NCBI GenBank assembly: GCA_946480525.1
Contig: CAMLLA010000249.1
Span: forward strand, 1-6,376
Source of the DNA: an uncultured Asticcacaulis sp.
Lineage (GTDB): Bacteria; Pseudomonadota; Alphaproteobacteria; Caulobacterales; Caulobacteraceae
Length of the DNA stretch: 6,376 nucleotides
Direction of reading: 5' to 3'
The notes below the pieces were generated by a model. That model saw only the letters and a list, made by a program, of their open reading frames with translations. It ran no database searches and was not told where the DNA came from. This document shows positions 1 through 6,031 of this stretch, in pieces. Made by a program: the position numbers and the translations under genes. Within the stretch, counting starts at the first letter, position 1, and each line of letters begins with the position of its first letter.

Positions 1-1557
1 GACGACGGCAAGGCCTACGCCATCTGGGGTTATCAGGGCATCAGGATGGTGCAACTGACCGACGACCTGCTGGACGCGGTGCCCGGCACCGAGCGCGAGA
101 TTATCCCGGCCGGCGCCGGCATGGGTGAGGGTGTCCATTTCTACAAGTTTAATGGCAAGTATTTCATCACCTCGGCCTGGTACGAAGGGCGGATGCGCAT
201 GCCGGCGGCGCGCGCCGACACCATCAACGGACCCTATGAGGTCAACAAGGCGATCAGCATCGATGAGGATTTCGGGCTGATGCAGGGCTATCGCCTGGCC
301 GACATCTGGGGCCGCAGCGATACGGGACCGTTCAAGCTCAACCCGCCCAATCCATCGCCCGACGGCCGCATGTCGCTGCATCAGGGCGGCATCGTCCAGG
401 GCGAAAACGGCGAATGGTGGGGCTTTTCGATGATGGACTACAACTCCGTCGGGCGCCTGACCGGCCTGTCGCCCATCACCTGGAAGGATGGCTGGCCCTA
501 TTTCGGGCTGGCTGGCAATCTGGGGCGGACGCCGCGTACCTGGGTCAAGCCGGCATCGAAAACGCCGCAGGCGCCGCACGTTCCCTATGAACGCAGCGAC
601 GACTTCTCGGAGGCCACGCTAAAACCCGTCTGGCAATGGAACCATGTGCCGGTCGATGGCCAGTGGTCGCTGACGGCGCGGCCGGGTTACCTGCGCCTCA
701 ACACACTGGCGGCGGACAACTTCTGGCAGGCACGCAACACCTTGACCCAGCGTGCGATCGGACCGCAGTCGCGGCCGACCGTGGTACTGGATGCGTCGGG
801 CTTGAAGGCTGGCGATGTGGCTGGCCTGGCTCTGCTGAACCGGCCCTATACCTGGATTGGCGTAGAAAAGACGGCCGGGGGGCTGGTGGTCGCCCAGTTC
901 GATCAATCCACCGGCAAGACATTGCGCATTCCGGTGAAAGCCGCACGCCTGTGGTTGCGCGCCGACGCCGATTTCCTGACGGAAAAGGCGCATCTGTCGT
1001 GGTCAGCCGACGGCAAGACGTTTAAGCCTCTGGGGCCGGAATTCACCATGGCCTTCCAGCTCAAGACCTTTCAGGGCGTGCGTTACAGCCTGTTTGCCTA
1101 TAATGCGTCGGGCCACGCCGGCGGTCATGCCGATTTCGACGCCATCGATGTCCATGAACCGCATCCGAACGGATTGATGCGGCCCATTCCCATAGGCCGG
1201 ACAATTACGCTCACCTCGTACGGAGCAACGACCGGCGTGTCGGCAGCAGCGACCAAGGGTGCACCTGGCGCCTATGCGGTCGAAGACATGGGGTTTGGCC
1301 GTGTGGCGTTAAAAAGCGGTGGCAAGTACATCACGGTTGCTGCGGATGCCGGTGTCAGCCTGGCGGCAGGCAAGCCGGGTGTCGCCCAAAGCTTCCAGTG
1401 GATCGAAACGCCCTATGGCGAACTGGTGCTCATGTCCCTTGTTACCAACCGCTTCCTGCGCATCGAGCCAGAGACGGGAGCCGTTAAGGCCGACAGCCCG
1501 GGTCCGCAGTCCGATGGCAAGGACGGGGTGCGATTTGTATGGAAGCAAGGCGAATAA
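1..1557 (+). CDS. Glycoside hydrolase family 43 protein (beta-xylosidase/arabinofuranosidase type), 5'-truncated
   Basis: Partial gene. The frame is open from base 1, so the ATG at 46 is internal; 518 residues are visible. Residues 1-15 match the GH43 strand that follows the pKa-modulating Asp, which lies just outside the window together with the catalytic base. The expected general acid Glu is residue 43 (GEGVHFY, codon 127-129). HQGG near residue 127 and the WKDGWPYFG segment near 161-169 are typical of the end of the five-bladed propeller. Residues about 196-385, starting at a DDFSE motif, resemble the concanavalin-like beta-sandwich found after many GH43 domains. Residues about 398-518 form a further module with KYITV and NRFLRIE repeats, suggestive of a beta-trefoil or fascin-like fold. 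Family enzymes cleave xylo- or arabino-oligosaccharides; exact substrate is not readable. Any secretion signal is outside the window. It converges on the flagellin gene. Confidence 0.88.
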   Translation, partial: DDGKAYAIWGYQGIRMVQLTDDLLDAVPGTEREIIPAGAGMGEGVHFYKFNGKYFITSAWYEGRMRMPAARADTINGPYEVNKAISIDEDFGLMQGYRLADIWGRSDTGPFKLNPPNPSPDGRMSLHQGGIVQGENGEWWGFSMMDYNSVGRLTGLSPITWKDGWPYFGLAGNLGRTPRTWVKPASKTPQAPHVPYERSDDFSEATLKPVWQWNHVPVDGQWSLTARPGYLRLNTLAADNFWQARNTLTQRAIGPQSRPTVVLDASGLKAGDVAGLALLNRPYTWIGVEKTAGGLVVAQFDQSTGKTLRIPVKAARLWLRADADFLTEKAHLSWSADGKTFKPLGPEFTMAFQLKTFQGVRYSLFAYNASGHAGGHADFDAIDVHEPHPNGLMRPIPIGRTITLTSYGATTGVSAAATKGAPGAYAVEDMGFGRVALKSGGKYITVAADAGVSLAAGKPGVAQSFQWIETPYGELVLMSLVTNRFLRIEPETGAVKADSPGPQSDGKDGVRFVWKQGE

Positions 1558-1588
1558 AAAAACACCCTCCGGTGTGGCCGAAGGGTGT
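1556..1588 (-). terminator. Intrinsic terminator of the flagellin gene
   Basis: Read on the minus strand, arms 1582-1588 (ACACCCT) and 1562-1568 (AGGGTGT) pair perfectly, continue through one U-G wobble and three more G-C pairs, and enclose a 5-base loop, giving an 11-bp stem. The plus-strand A run 1556-1562 supplies the U tract. It lies 22 bases past the flagellin stop. On the plus strand the wobble becomes a C-A mismatch and no T run follows, so it should work mainly in the minus direction. The U tract overlaps the stop codon of the hydrolase gene. Confidence 0.88.
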
Positions 1589-1609
1589 CCCGATGGAAGG
1601 TAAGGTCGG

Positions 1610-2434
1610 TTAGCGGAAGAGGCTAAGCGCAATCGACGTCGACTGATTGGCGATCGATAGCGCCTGCACACCCAAGGCTTGCTTGGTTTGCAGCGCCTGC
1701 AGTTTCGCACTTTCCTTGGCCATGTCGGCGTCGACCAGGTTGCCGACCCCTTGTGTGATCGAATCCTGGAGTTGACCGACGAAGGTGGCATGGTTCTCCA
1801 GCGCCTTCGATGATGTACCCAGCTTGGCGAGCGCCGCCGAAACATTGCTGATCGACGTATCGATGTCGCTTAGCAGGGCATTGGCCGCGGTCGCCGTGGA
1901 GAAGGTTGCGGCCGACGACATGGTGATGATCGAGCCGCCGACCGTCATATCCTGTGCGGCAACGGTAATGACACTCGAACCGTCAGCGTTGGCCAGGGCG
2001 GTAATCGCCGTGGGCGTGTCGCCGATGAGGTTGATTCCGTTGAAGGTCGCGTTATTGAGCGTCTTCTTGATCTGGTCGCGGATCGATACGAAATCGTTGT
2101 TCAAGGCGGTGCGCGACGTGGTGTCGAGCGAGGTATCCGAAGCCGCCAGGGCCTTTTCCTTTAGTTGCGTCAACATGTCCGACACGGCTGAGCCGGCCGA
2201 AATGGCAACGTCGACGACCGATGCGCCACGTGACAGCGAATCCCGGACGGCATCAAGTGACGTAACCGTGGCACGCTGGGTTTGGGCGATAGCGTAAGCG
2301 GCGCCGTTATCCTTCGCGGACCCTACTTTCAGGCCAGTCGAAATCCGGTTCTGTGTGGACATCAATTCCGACGACGTCGAGTTGAGGTTTTGAAGGGCGA
2401 CCATAGCCCCGACATTGGTGTTGATACTCTGCAT
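1610..2434 (-). CDS. Flagellin, Caulobacter FljK/FljJ type
   Basis: Complete 274-residue flagellin, the filament subunit exported through the flagellar type III apparatus. The N-terminal D0/D1 helix region (about 1-140) starts SINTNVGAM and contains NRISTGLKVGSAKDNGA at 29-45 and SLSRGASVVDVA near 66-77; the C-terminal D1/D0 region (about 188-274) has VGNLVDADMAKESAKLQ at 230-246 and ends IALSLFR. The middle (about 141-187) is short and Thr/Ala/Ser-rich, with no large D2/D3 insertion, as in the small alphaproteobacterial flagellins. The ATG is preceded by AGGA (2443-2446) with an 8-base spacer. No flaF, flbT or other flagellar gene is in the window, so this is a single-gene unit, as dispersed fljK-like paralogues often are. 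The exact paralogue cannot be assigned, so no symbol is given. Confidence 0.95.
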   Translation of the reverse strand: MQSINTNVGAMVALQNLNSTSSELMSTQNRISTGLKVGSAKDNGAAYAIAQTQRATVTSLDAVRDSLSRGASVVDVAISAGSAVSDMLTQLKEKALAASDTSLDTTSRTALNNDFVSIRDQIKKTLNNATFNGINLIGDTPTAITALANADGSSVITVAAQDMTVGGSIITMSSAATFSTATAANALLSDIDTSISNVSAALAKLGTSSKALENHATFVGQLQDSITQGVGNLVDADMAKESAKLQALQTKQALGVQALSIANQSTSIALSLFR

Positions 2435-2523
2435 TTTACTAATCCTACTGGATGCGATGGCGACATTTTGTCAACCATAGGCTTCTGCCCGCTATCAGGA
2501 TTAATCGTTAAGGTTGATAATAT

Positions 2524-2535
2524 GCTAACGATTGC
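2524..2535. promoter_or_regulatory. Imperfect copy of the CG-centred dyad
   Basis: GCTAACGATTGC matches the perfect palindrome at 2544-2555 in 10 of 12 positions, the two differences being at symmetric positions. The centres are exactly 20 bp apart, about two helical turns, so two dimers would bind the same face of the DNA. Its core TAACGATT is also repeated inverted at 2503-2510 (AATCGTTA), 15 bases away, making an 8-bp inverted repeat. Confidence 0.38.
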
Positions 2536-2543
2536 ATAACCGC

Positions 2544-2555
2544 GCAAACGTTTGC
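2544..2555. promoter_or_regulatory. 12-bp perfect palindrome, candidate operator
   Basis: GCAAACGTTTGC is a perfect CG-centred dyad. It sits 110 bases upstream of the flagellin ATG and 136 bases upstream of the epimerase ATG. A central CG flanked by AA/TT and closing GC resembles the operators of LacI-family regulators; the binding protein is unknown and no such regulator is encoded here. A related imperfect copy lies 20 bp away. Confidence 0.45.
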
Positions 2556-2690
2556 TTTTGGCGTTGAATTCAGTGAAGAAAATATTGCGGGCCTTTGCTG
2601 TCAAATACATATGTTGCGAAGCGGGACGCCTTCGTTTATCGAGACGGTAACGCATTTCAGGCGTTTGACGCAGGATTTCAGGAAGCGGTC

Positions 2691-3647
2691 ATGGTGCAGT
2701 TGGTCACGGTTTTCGGCGGTTCGGGCTTTGTCGGCAAGCAGGTCGTTCGGGCATTGGCCAAGCAGGGGTGGCGTATTCGCGTCGCCGTCCGCCGCGCGAC
2801 CGAAGCCTACGACCTCAAGCCCGCCGGCGATGTCGGCCAGATCCAGGTCATGCGCTGCGATATACGCAAGGAATCCGACATTGCCCGCGCCCTGGATGGC
2901 GCCGATGCCTGTGTCAATCTGGTTGGCGTCATGTATCAAAAAGGCGGTCAAAGCTTCGACGCCATTCATCGCGCCGCGGCCAGCTGTATTGCCGTCGCCT
3001 GCGCGGCGCGCGGTATTCGCAACCTGGTGCAGATTTCGGCCCTGGGCGCAAAGCCCGACGCGGCTTCAAGCTATTATGCCTCGAAGGGCCGTGGTGAAGA
3101 GGTCGTCCGCCGTCATGTTCCGGACGCGGTGATCTTACGCCCGTCGGTAATCTTCGGTAATGGCGACAGCTTCTTCACCATGCTGGCGACGCAGGTCAAG
3201 CTGTTCCCGGTTCTGCCGGCGATCGACGGCGCCAACACGAAATTCCAGCCGGTCTATGTCGCCGATGTCGCAGCGGCCGTCGCGCGCACGCTCGGCAATG
3301 AAAAGGCTTACGGCCAGACCTACGAACTGGGTGGTCCCGAGGTCTTCGCCTTCAAGGACCTGCTGCGCTATGTCGGCAACGAGGTCATGAGCCCGCGTCC
3401 GCTGGTTTATCTGCCCGGTTTCGCGGCCAGCCTGATCGGTGTCGGCGGCGATATTCTGGGCGCGATCACGCCGCTTAAGCCATTCCTGACGTCCGACCAG
3501 GTGCTGATGCTGCAGACCGACAATACGGTTGCCAAGACCGCCAAGGGTTTTCGCGATCTCGATATCGCACCGACGGCGGTCGAATCGATCGTGCCGACCT
3601 ATCTGTGGCGGTTCCGCAAGAACGGCCAGTTCGCGGTCCCGGCGTAA
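2691..3647 (+). CDS. Complex I NDUFA9-like, NAD(P)-dependent epimerase/dehydratase family protein
   Basis: 318 residues, atypical short-chain dehydrogenase (Rossmann fold) related to the NDUFA9/39-kDa accessory subunit of respiratory complex I and to sugar-nucleotide epimerases. The dinucleotide-binding G-x-x-G-x-x-G is at residues 9-15 (GGSGFVG), an acidic DIRK segment lies at 57-60, and YYASK (128-132) fits the Y-x-x-x-K pair, followed by LRPSVIFG at 149-156. FQPVYVADVA (185-194) and ELGGPEVFAF (212-221) are typical of the NDUFA9-like branch. ATG 2691 is chosen because AGGAAG (2680-2685) stands at proper distance and the Rossmann strand starts immediately; an in-frame extension to a TTG at 2595 adds 32 residues without family similarity. 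In bacteria the role is usually unproven: complex I assembly or stability, or quinone/lipid-related chemistry, are inferences. It converges on uppP. Confidence 0.88.
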   Translation: MVQLVTVFGGSGFVGKQVVRALAKQGWRIRVAVRRATEAYDLKPAGDVGQIQVMRCDIRKESDIARALDGADACVNLVGVMYQKGGQSFDAIHRAAASCIAVACAARGIRNLVQISALGAKPDAASSYYASKGRGEEVVRRHVPDAVILRPSVIFGNGDSFFTMLATQVKLFPVLPAIDGANTKFQPVYVADVAAAVARTLGNEKAYGQTYELGGPEVFAFKDLLRYVGNEVMSPRPLVYLPGFAASLIGVGGDILGAITPLKPFLTSDQVLMLQTDNTVAKTAKGFRDLDIAPTAVESIVPTYLWRFRKNGQFAVPA

Positions 3648-3654
3648 CGAGCGG

Positions 3655-3685
3655 GGTTTGGGGCCTGCGACCCCATAAACCTTTT
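3655..3685 (+). terminator. First, weaker terminator after the epimerase gene
   Basis: GGTTTGGGG (3655-3663) pairs with CCCC and AAACC (3671-3681) across a 7-base loop and a 2-base AT bulge, and is followed by TTTT (3682-3685). It begins 8 bases after the stop codon and would act in tandem with the stronger central hairpin. Confidence 0.4.
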
Positions 3686-3689
3686 CTAT

Positions 3690-3737
3690 TCCAATAAGAA
3701 AGCCTCGCCCTTTTAGGGGCGAGGCTTTCTTATTGGA
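3690..3737. terminator. Bidirectional intrinsic terminator
   Basis: Arms 3690-3710 and 3717-3737 are perfectly complementary over 21 bp around a 6-base loop (TTTTAG). The loop-proximal part is GC-rich (GCCTCGCCC) and the outer part is A-rich on the left and T-rich on the right, so either strand gives a GC hairpin followed by TTTCTTATT. This fits a shared terminator for the epimerase gene (plus) and uppP (minus), whose stops are 43 and 43 bases from the stem. Confidence 0.93.
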
Positions 3738-3779
3738 TCATGGAAGACTTGGGGCCCGCAGGCCCCAAACCCCGCTCGC

Positions 3780-4589
3780 TTAACCGTGGCCGGCGAAACC
3801 GAACCACCACACCAGGCCGCCGACGCCGACAACCACGCGCCACAGCGCGAAGAAGCCGTAACCGCGTTGCTGCACGAAGCTGATGAACGGCTTGATGACC
3901 AGCAGGGCCGAGATGAACGACACGATAAAGCCGATGGCGATGATGATGTAGCGATCCGACGTCATCAGCTTGTAGCTGTCGGCGAATTCGACCGCAAAGG
4001 CGCCGATCATGGTCGGAATCGCCAGGAAGAAAGAAAATTCCGCGCCGGCCTTCTTGTCGACCTTGCACACCATGGCGCCGATCAGGGTCGAGCCCGACCG
4101 CGACATGCCCGGAATGATGGCCAGGCACTGAAACAGGCCGATGGCCAGGGACGTTTTCCAGTTAAGCTTCTGGGCGTCGTCATGCACCGGCTGGGGCGCG
4201 TATTTATCAGCCGCCCACAGGGCAATGCCACCGACGATCAGCGCTCCGCAAATCAGCGGGATATTGTCGAAGAAGCCCGCCAGCAGGCCCGACTTCTTCA
4301 TCAGCACGCCGATAATGACCGCCGGGAAAAAGGCAACCAGAACGCTGATGGCGAAATTGCGCGATTCGGCCGAGGTCGGAAGCGTAATGACCGCCTTCCA
4401 GAGCCGCGCGAAATAGAGCACCACGACCGCCAGAATGGCGCCGAGCTGGATCATGACGGTGAAGTTGCCGCCGGGGTCCTGGAACTTCATGGCCTCTTCC
4501 GCCAGCAGCAGATGCGCGGTGGAAGACACGGGAAGGAATTCTGTGAGCCCCTCTATGATGCCCAGCAGTACGGCCAGTAAATAATCCAT
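3780..4589 (-). CDS. uppP: Undecaprenyl-diphosphate phosphatase (bacitracin resistance protein)
   Basis: 269 residues, normal length for the BacA/UppP family. This integral inner-membrane enzyme removes one phosphate from undecaprenyl diphosphate, recycling the lipid carrier for peptidoglycan and other envelope polymers; overexpression in other bacteria gives bacitracin resistance. Both signature motifs are intact: EGLTEFLPVSSTAH at 13-26, with the two catalytic-site glutamates E13 and E17 plus S22 and H26, and PGMSRSGST at 160-168 with R164. Hydrophobic segments around 1-20, 43-62, 80-97, 110-127, 148-160, 187-200, 214-233 and 247-265 fit a multi-pass membrane protein. The start is supported by GAGGG (4595-4599) five bases ahead. 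It lies 66 bases downstream of the citrate synthase-like gene on the same strand, so co-transcription is possible but not shown; the two functions are unrelated. Confidence 0.97.
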   Translation of the reverse strand: MDYLLAVLLGIIEGLTEFLPVSSTAHLLLAEEAMKFQDPGGNFTVMIQLGAILAVVVLYFARLWKAVITLPTSAESRNFAISVLVAFFPAVIIGVLMKKSGLLAGFFDNIPLICGALIVGGIALWAADKYAPQPVHDDAQKLNWKTSLAIGLFQCLAIIPGMSRSGSTLIGAMVCKVDKKAGAEFSFFLAIPTMIGAFAVEFADSYKLMTSDRYIIIAIGFIVSFISALLVIKPFISFVQQRGYGFFALWRVVVGVGGLVWWFGFAGHG

Positions 4590-4603
4590 ATTTGCCCTCG
4601 GTT

Positions 4604-4631
4604 CCGGCTAAAACGAAATCGCTTCAGCCGG
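4604..4631 (-). other. Weak hairpin in the gap before uppP
   Basis: Arms 4604-4609 (CCGGCT) and 4626-4631 (AGCCGG) pair over 6 bp with a 16-base loop. No U run follows directly on the minus strand, so it is not a convincing terminator; it could partly separate uppP from the gene upstream or be chance. Confidence 0.2.
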
Positions 4632-4655
4632 TCTTAGAGCAAAACGCGGACCAAG

Positions 4656-5894
4656 TTAATTAGCAACCGCAATATTTTCGTCGAAGGTCGGGTCGGGCAG
4701 GGCCGGCGTAACGCCGATATAGCGAAGGCGCGCCTTGGGCGCTGCGCCTGTGTGAATCTGCTCGATGGCGTGGGCCAGCCAGCCAGCGCTTCGGCCAATG
4801 CCATACAGGGTCACCGGAGCTTCCCGCGGCAGATCGAGATGGCGGCCGATCAAGGCAAGCGCAAGAGACATGCCGACGGGTTGGCCGGTCATATCCTCGC
4901 CGACCTTGAGGATGGTCTTCAGGTCCTCGCCGATGTGCGGTGCAGCATCGATCAGGTTGCGCGCCCGCAGGTATTCTGACGGGGCGTGATCCTTTTCAAA
5001 GCCCGGCAGTTCCAGGCCCTGGTTCAGCAGGGTGCGGGCAACCAACTGCGGGTTGCCTGAGCGCCGAACCTGGGTGACGTAAAGCTCGGCGCGCGAAATG
5101 CGGGCGCCGAGACGCGGGCCCATGACGGTCGCGAACCCAGCCATCAACGGCACGGCCAGGGGGCCCATCGACGCGGCGGCGCTACGCACGGCCAGGGTCG
5201 ATTCGTCGAGGCCGACATCGGCCGACAGGACCAGGGCGCGGCGCAGCAGGTCGATGTCGCGATTTTCATAGACCTTCCAGACGCGCGCCAGCCGCTGGTG
5301 GAAGAACAGGCGCGGCCCGCCATTGGTAACCGAGTCGACCATTTCGTTGATCAGGCTGGCGGCTTCCAGGTTCAGGTCGCGGTCCGGATTGATGTCCGGC
5401 TGGGCATCTTCCTCGATGCGGCGGCTCAAGACCGAAAAGACGCGCAGGCGCGGCCCGCCCGGGAAGTTGACGTCCGGGCGTGGCTTGAGCGGGCCGAACG
5501 GGTTCTGACTGGCGCTCTGCCACAGCAGCGCCGCGACGGCCTCGAAATTTTCGCTGTCGGCCAGGGTGACGCAGTCGCGGCCGCGGTAATAGTGACGGCC
5601 GTTCAGGGTCAGCGAGATTTCGCTGTCGATTGCGGCTTCGCCACGGGTGATGGTGCCGCCGCTGAGCGCCGGAACGGCAGGCAGCATGGGCTGGCCGGTG
5701 CGTTGTCCCGGCATGCGGCCGGGAGCGCGGCGCGACAAACGCTCGACATCGTCCAGCGCATAAAGGCTTTTACGGGGGTGAGTGGGGTCACTCTTGGCCG
5801 CGATGCGCTGACGGCTGACATAGGCGTACAGCGTCTGCGGCTTGACTTCCAGGCGCTGCAGCGCCTCCGTGCGGCTGATCCAGATACGAGACAT
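4656..5894 (-). CDS. Helix-turn-helix/citrate synthase-like fusion protein, probably non-catalytic
   Basis: 412 residues from the chosen start. Residues 2-48 (ISRTEALQRLEV, QTLYAYVSRQRI) form a MerR/excisionase-like helix-turn-helix; after a Pro/Gly/Arg-rich linker (about 57-85) a citrate synthase fold follows, with YRGRD at 103-107, FHQRLA near 198-203 and GRSAGWLAHAIEQ at 367-379. By recalled alignment the first catalytic His (ADHELN region) is V227, the second (GPLHG) is L262, and the Asp of the PGFGH...DPRA region is Y308. The family makes citrate or methylcitrate from acyl-CoA and a keto acid, but this copy may instead act as a ligand-binding regulator (inference). ATG 5892-5894 is preferred: GAAGG stands 7 bases ahead and the helix-turn-helix begins at once. 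In-frame ATGs at 5913-5915 and 5991-5993 are alternatives. Confidence 0.85.
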   Translation of the reverse strand: MSRIWISRTEALQRLEVKPQTLYAYVSRQRIAAKSDPTHPRKSLYALDDVERLSRRAPGRMPGQRTGQPMLPAVPALSGGTITRGEAAIDSEISLTLNGRHYYRGRDCVTLADSENFEAVAALLWQSASQNPFGPLKPRPDVNFPGGPRLRVFSVLSRRIEEDAQPDINPDRDLNLEAASLINEMVDSVTNGGPRLFFHQRLARVWKVYENRDIDLLRRALVLSADVGLDESTLAVRSAAASMGPLAVPLMAGFATVMGPRLGARISRAELYVTQVRRSGNPQLVARTLLNQGLELPGFEKDHAPSEYLRARNLIDAAPHIGEDLKTILKVGEDMTGQPVGMSLALALIGRHLDLPREAPVTLYGIGRSAGWLAHAIEQIHTGAAPKARLRYIGVTPALPDPTFDENIAVAN

Positions 5895-5947
5895 GGGCAC
5901 ACCTTCGATGTTCATCGCGACAAGACTCCGCGAATACGGCGGTTTAT

Positions 5948-5953
5948 TGTCAA
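5948..5953 (-). promoter_or_regulatory. Possible -35 element of the citrate synthase-like gene
   Basis: TTGACA on the minus strand, 54 bases upstream of the preferred ATG. No good -10 box stands at 16-18 bases, so the call is weak. If real, it places transcription start downstream of the ATG at 5991-5993 and supports a shorter protein. Confidence 0.25.
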
Positions 5954-5983
5954 GATTGATTCTGCGCTGCACCCTATGCCGAT

Positions 5984-6010
5984 TTGGCGACATTTGCCAC
6001 GCGCTATTTA
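5984..6010 (+). promoter_or_regulatory. Possible housekeeping promoter for the metal transporter gene
   Basis: TTGGCGA (5984-5990) followed after 12 bases by GCTATTTA (6003-6010) resembles the Caulobacter housekeeping pattern TTGACGS, 10-14 bases, GCTANAWC, with several mismatches. Transcription would begin near 6016, leaving a leader of about 120 bases before the transporter ATG; that leader includes the AGGAGGT site at 6032. Confidence 0.28.
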
Positions 6011-6031
6011 CCTTTTATTAACAGTTTCGGC

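Larger units (their letters stand above)
3648..3778. repeat. Nested inverted repeat between convergent genes
   Basis: A perfect 22-bp inverted repeat (3648-3669 against 3757-3778, GC-rich, with a GGGGTTTGGGGCC core) encloses the central 21-bp terminator stem. The left copy starts directly after the epimerase stop codon (3645-3647) and the right copy ends one base before the uppP stop (3780-3782 on the minus strand), so both messages end with the same sequence just after their stops. Each copy can also fold by itself: 3749-3756 pairs perfectly with 3761-3768 around CGCA, and 3655-3663 pairs with 3671-3681 with a 2-base bulge. Confidence 0.85.

Noticed and set aside
1309..1845. 178-codon minus-strand frame across the hydrolase and flagellin ends
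   Set aside because: It overlaps two well-supported genes and the terminator, and its translation is Arg/Ser-rich without recognisable motifs.
2446..2474. TTGACA (2469-2474, minus) as a flagellin promoter
   Set aside because: Transcription would start at about the ribosome-binding site, leaving almost no leader, and no -10 box is present.
2595..2690. TTG-initiated N-terminal extension of the epimerase-like protein
   Set aside because: The 32 added residues lack family similarity and lie before a well-placed AGGAAG and ATG at 2691.
3786..4580. 264-codon open frame on the plus strand opposite uppP
   Set aside because: Highly charged low-complexity translation (His, Asp, Arg, Gln) with no family; it mirrors the strong codon bias of uppP.
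5895..5993. Longer start (ATG 5991-5993) for the citrate synthase-like protein
   Set aside because: The extra residues are unlike the family, no good ribosome-binding site precedes them, and the best -35-like box lies inside them.
2458..5995. 11-bp repeat TGGCGACATTT upstream of both the flagellin gene (2458-2468) and the citrate synthase-like gene (5985-5995)
   Set aside because: Several chance 11-bp matches are expected in a window of this size, and the flagellin copy lies too near the start codon to match the other one in position.
6007..6021. CtrA-like site TTTA-N7-TTAA
   Set aside because: It lacks one base of the TTAA-N7-TTAA core, and such AT-rich half matches are common in intergenic DNA.
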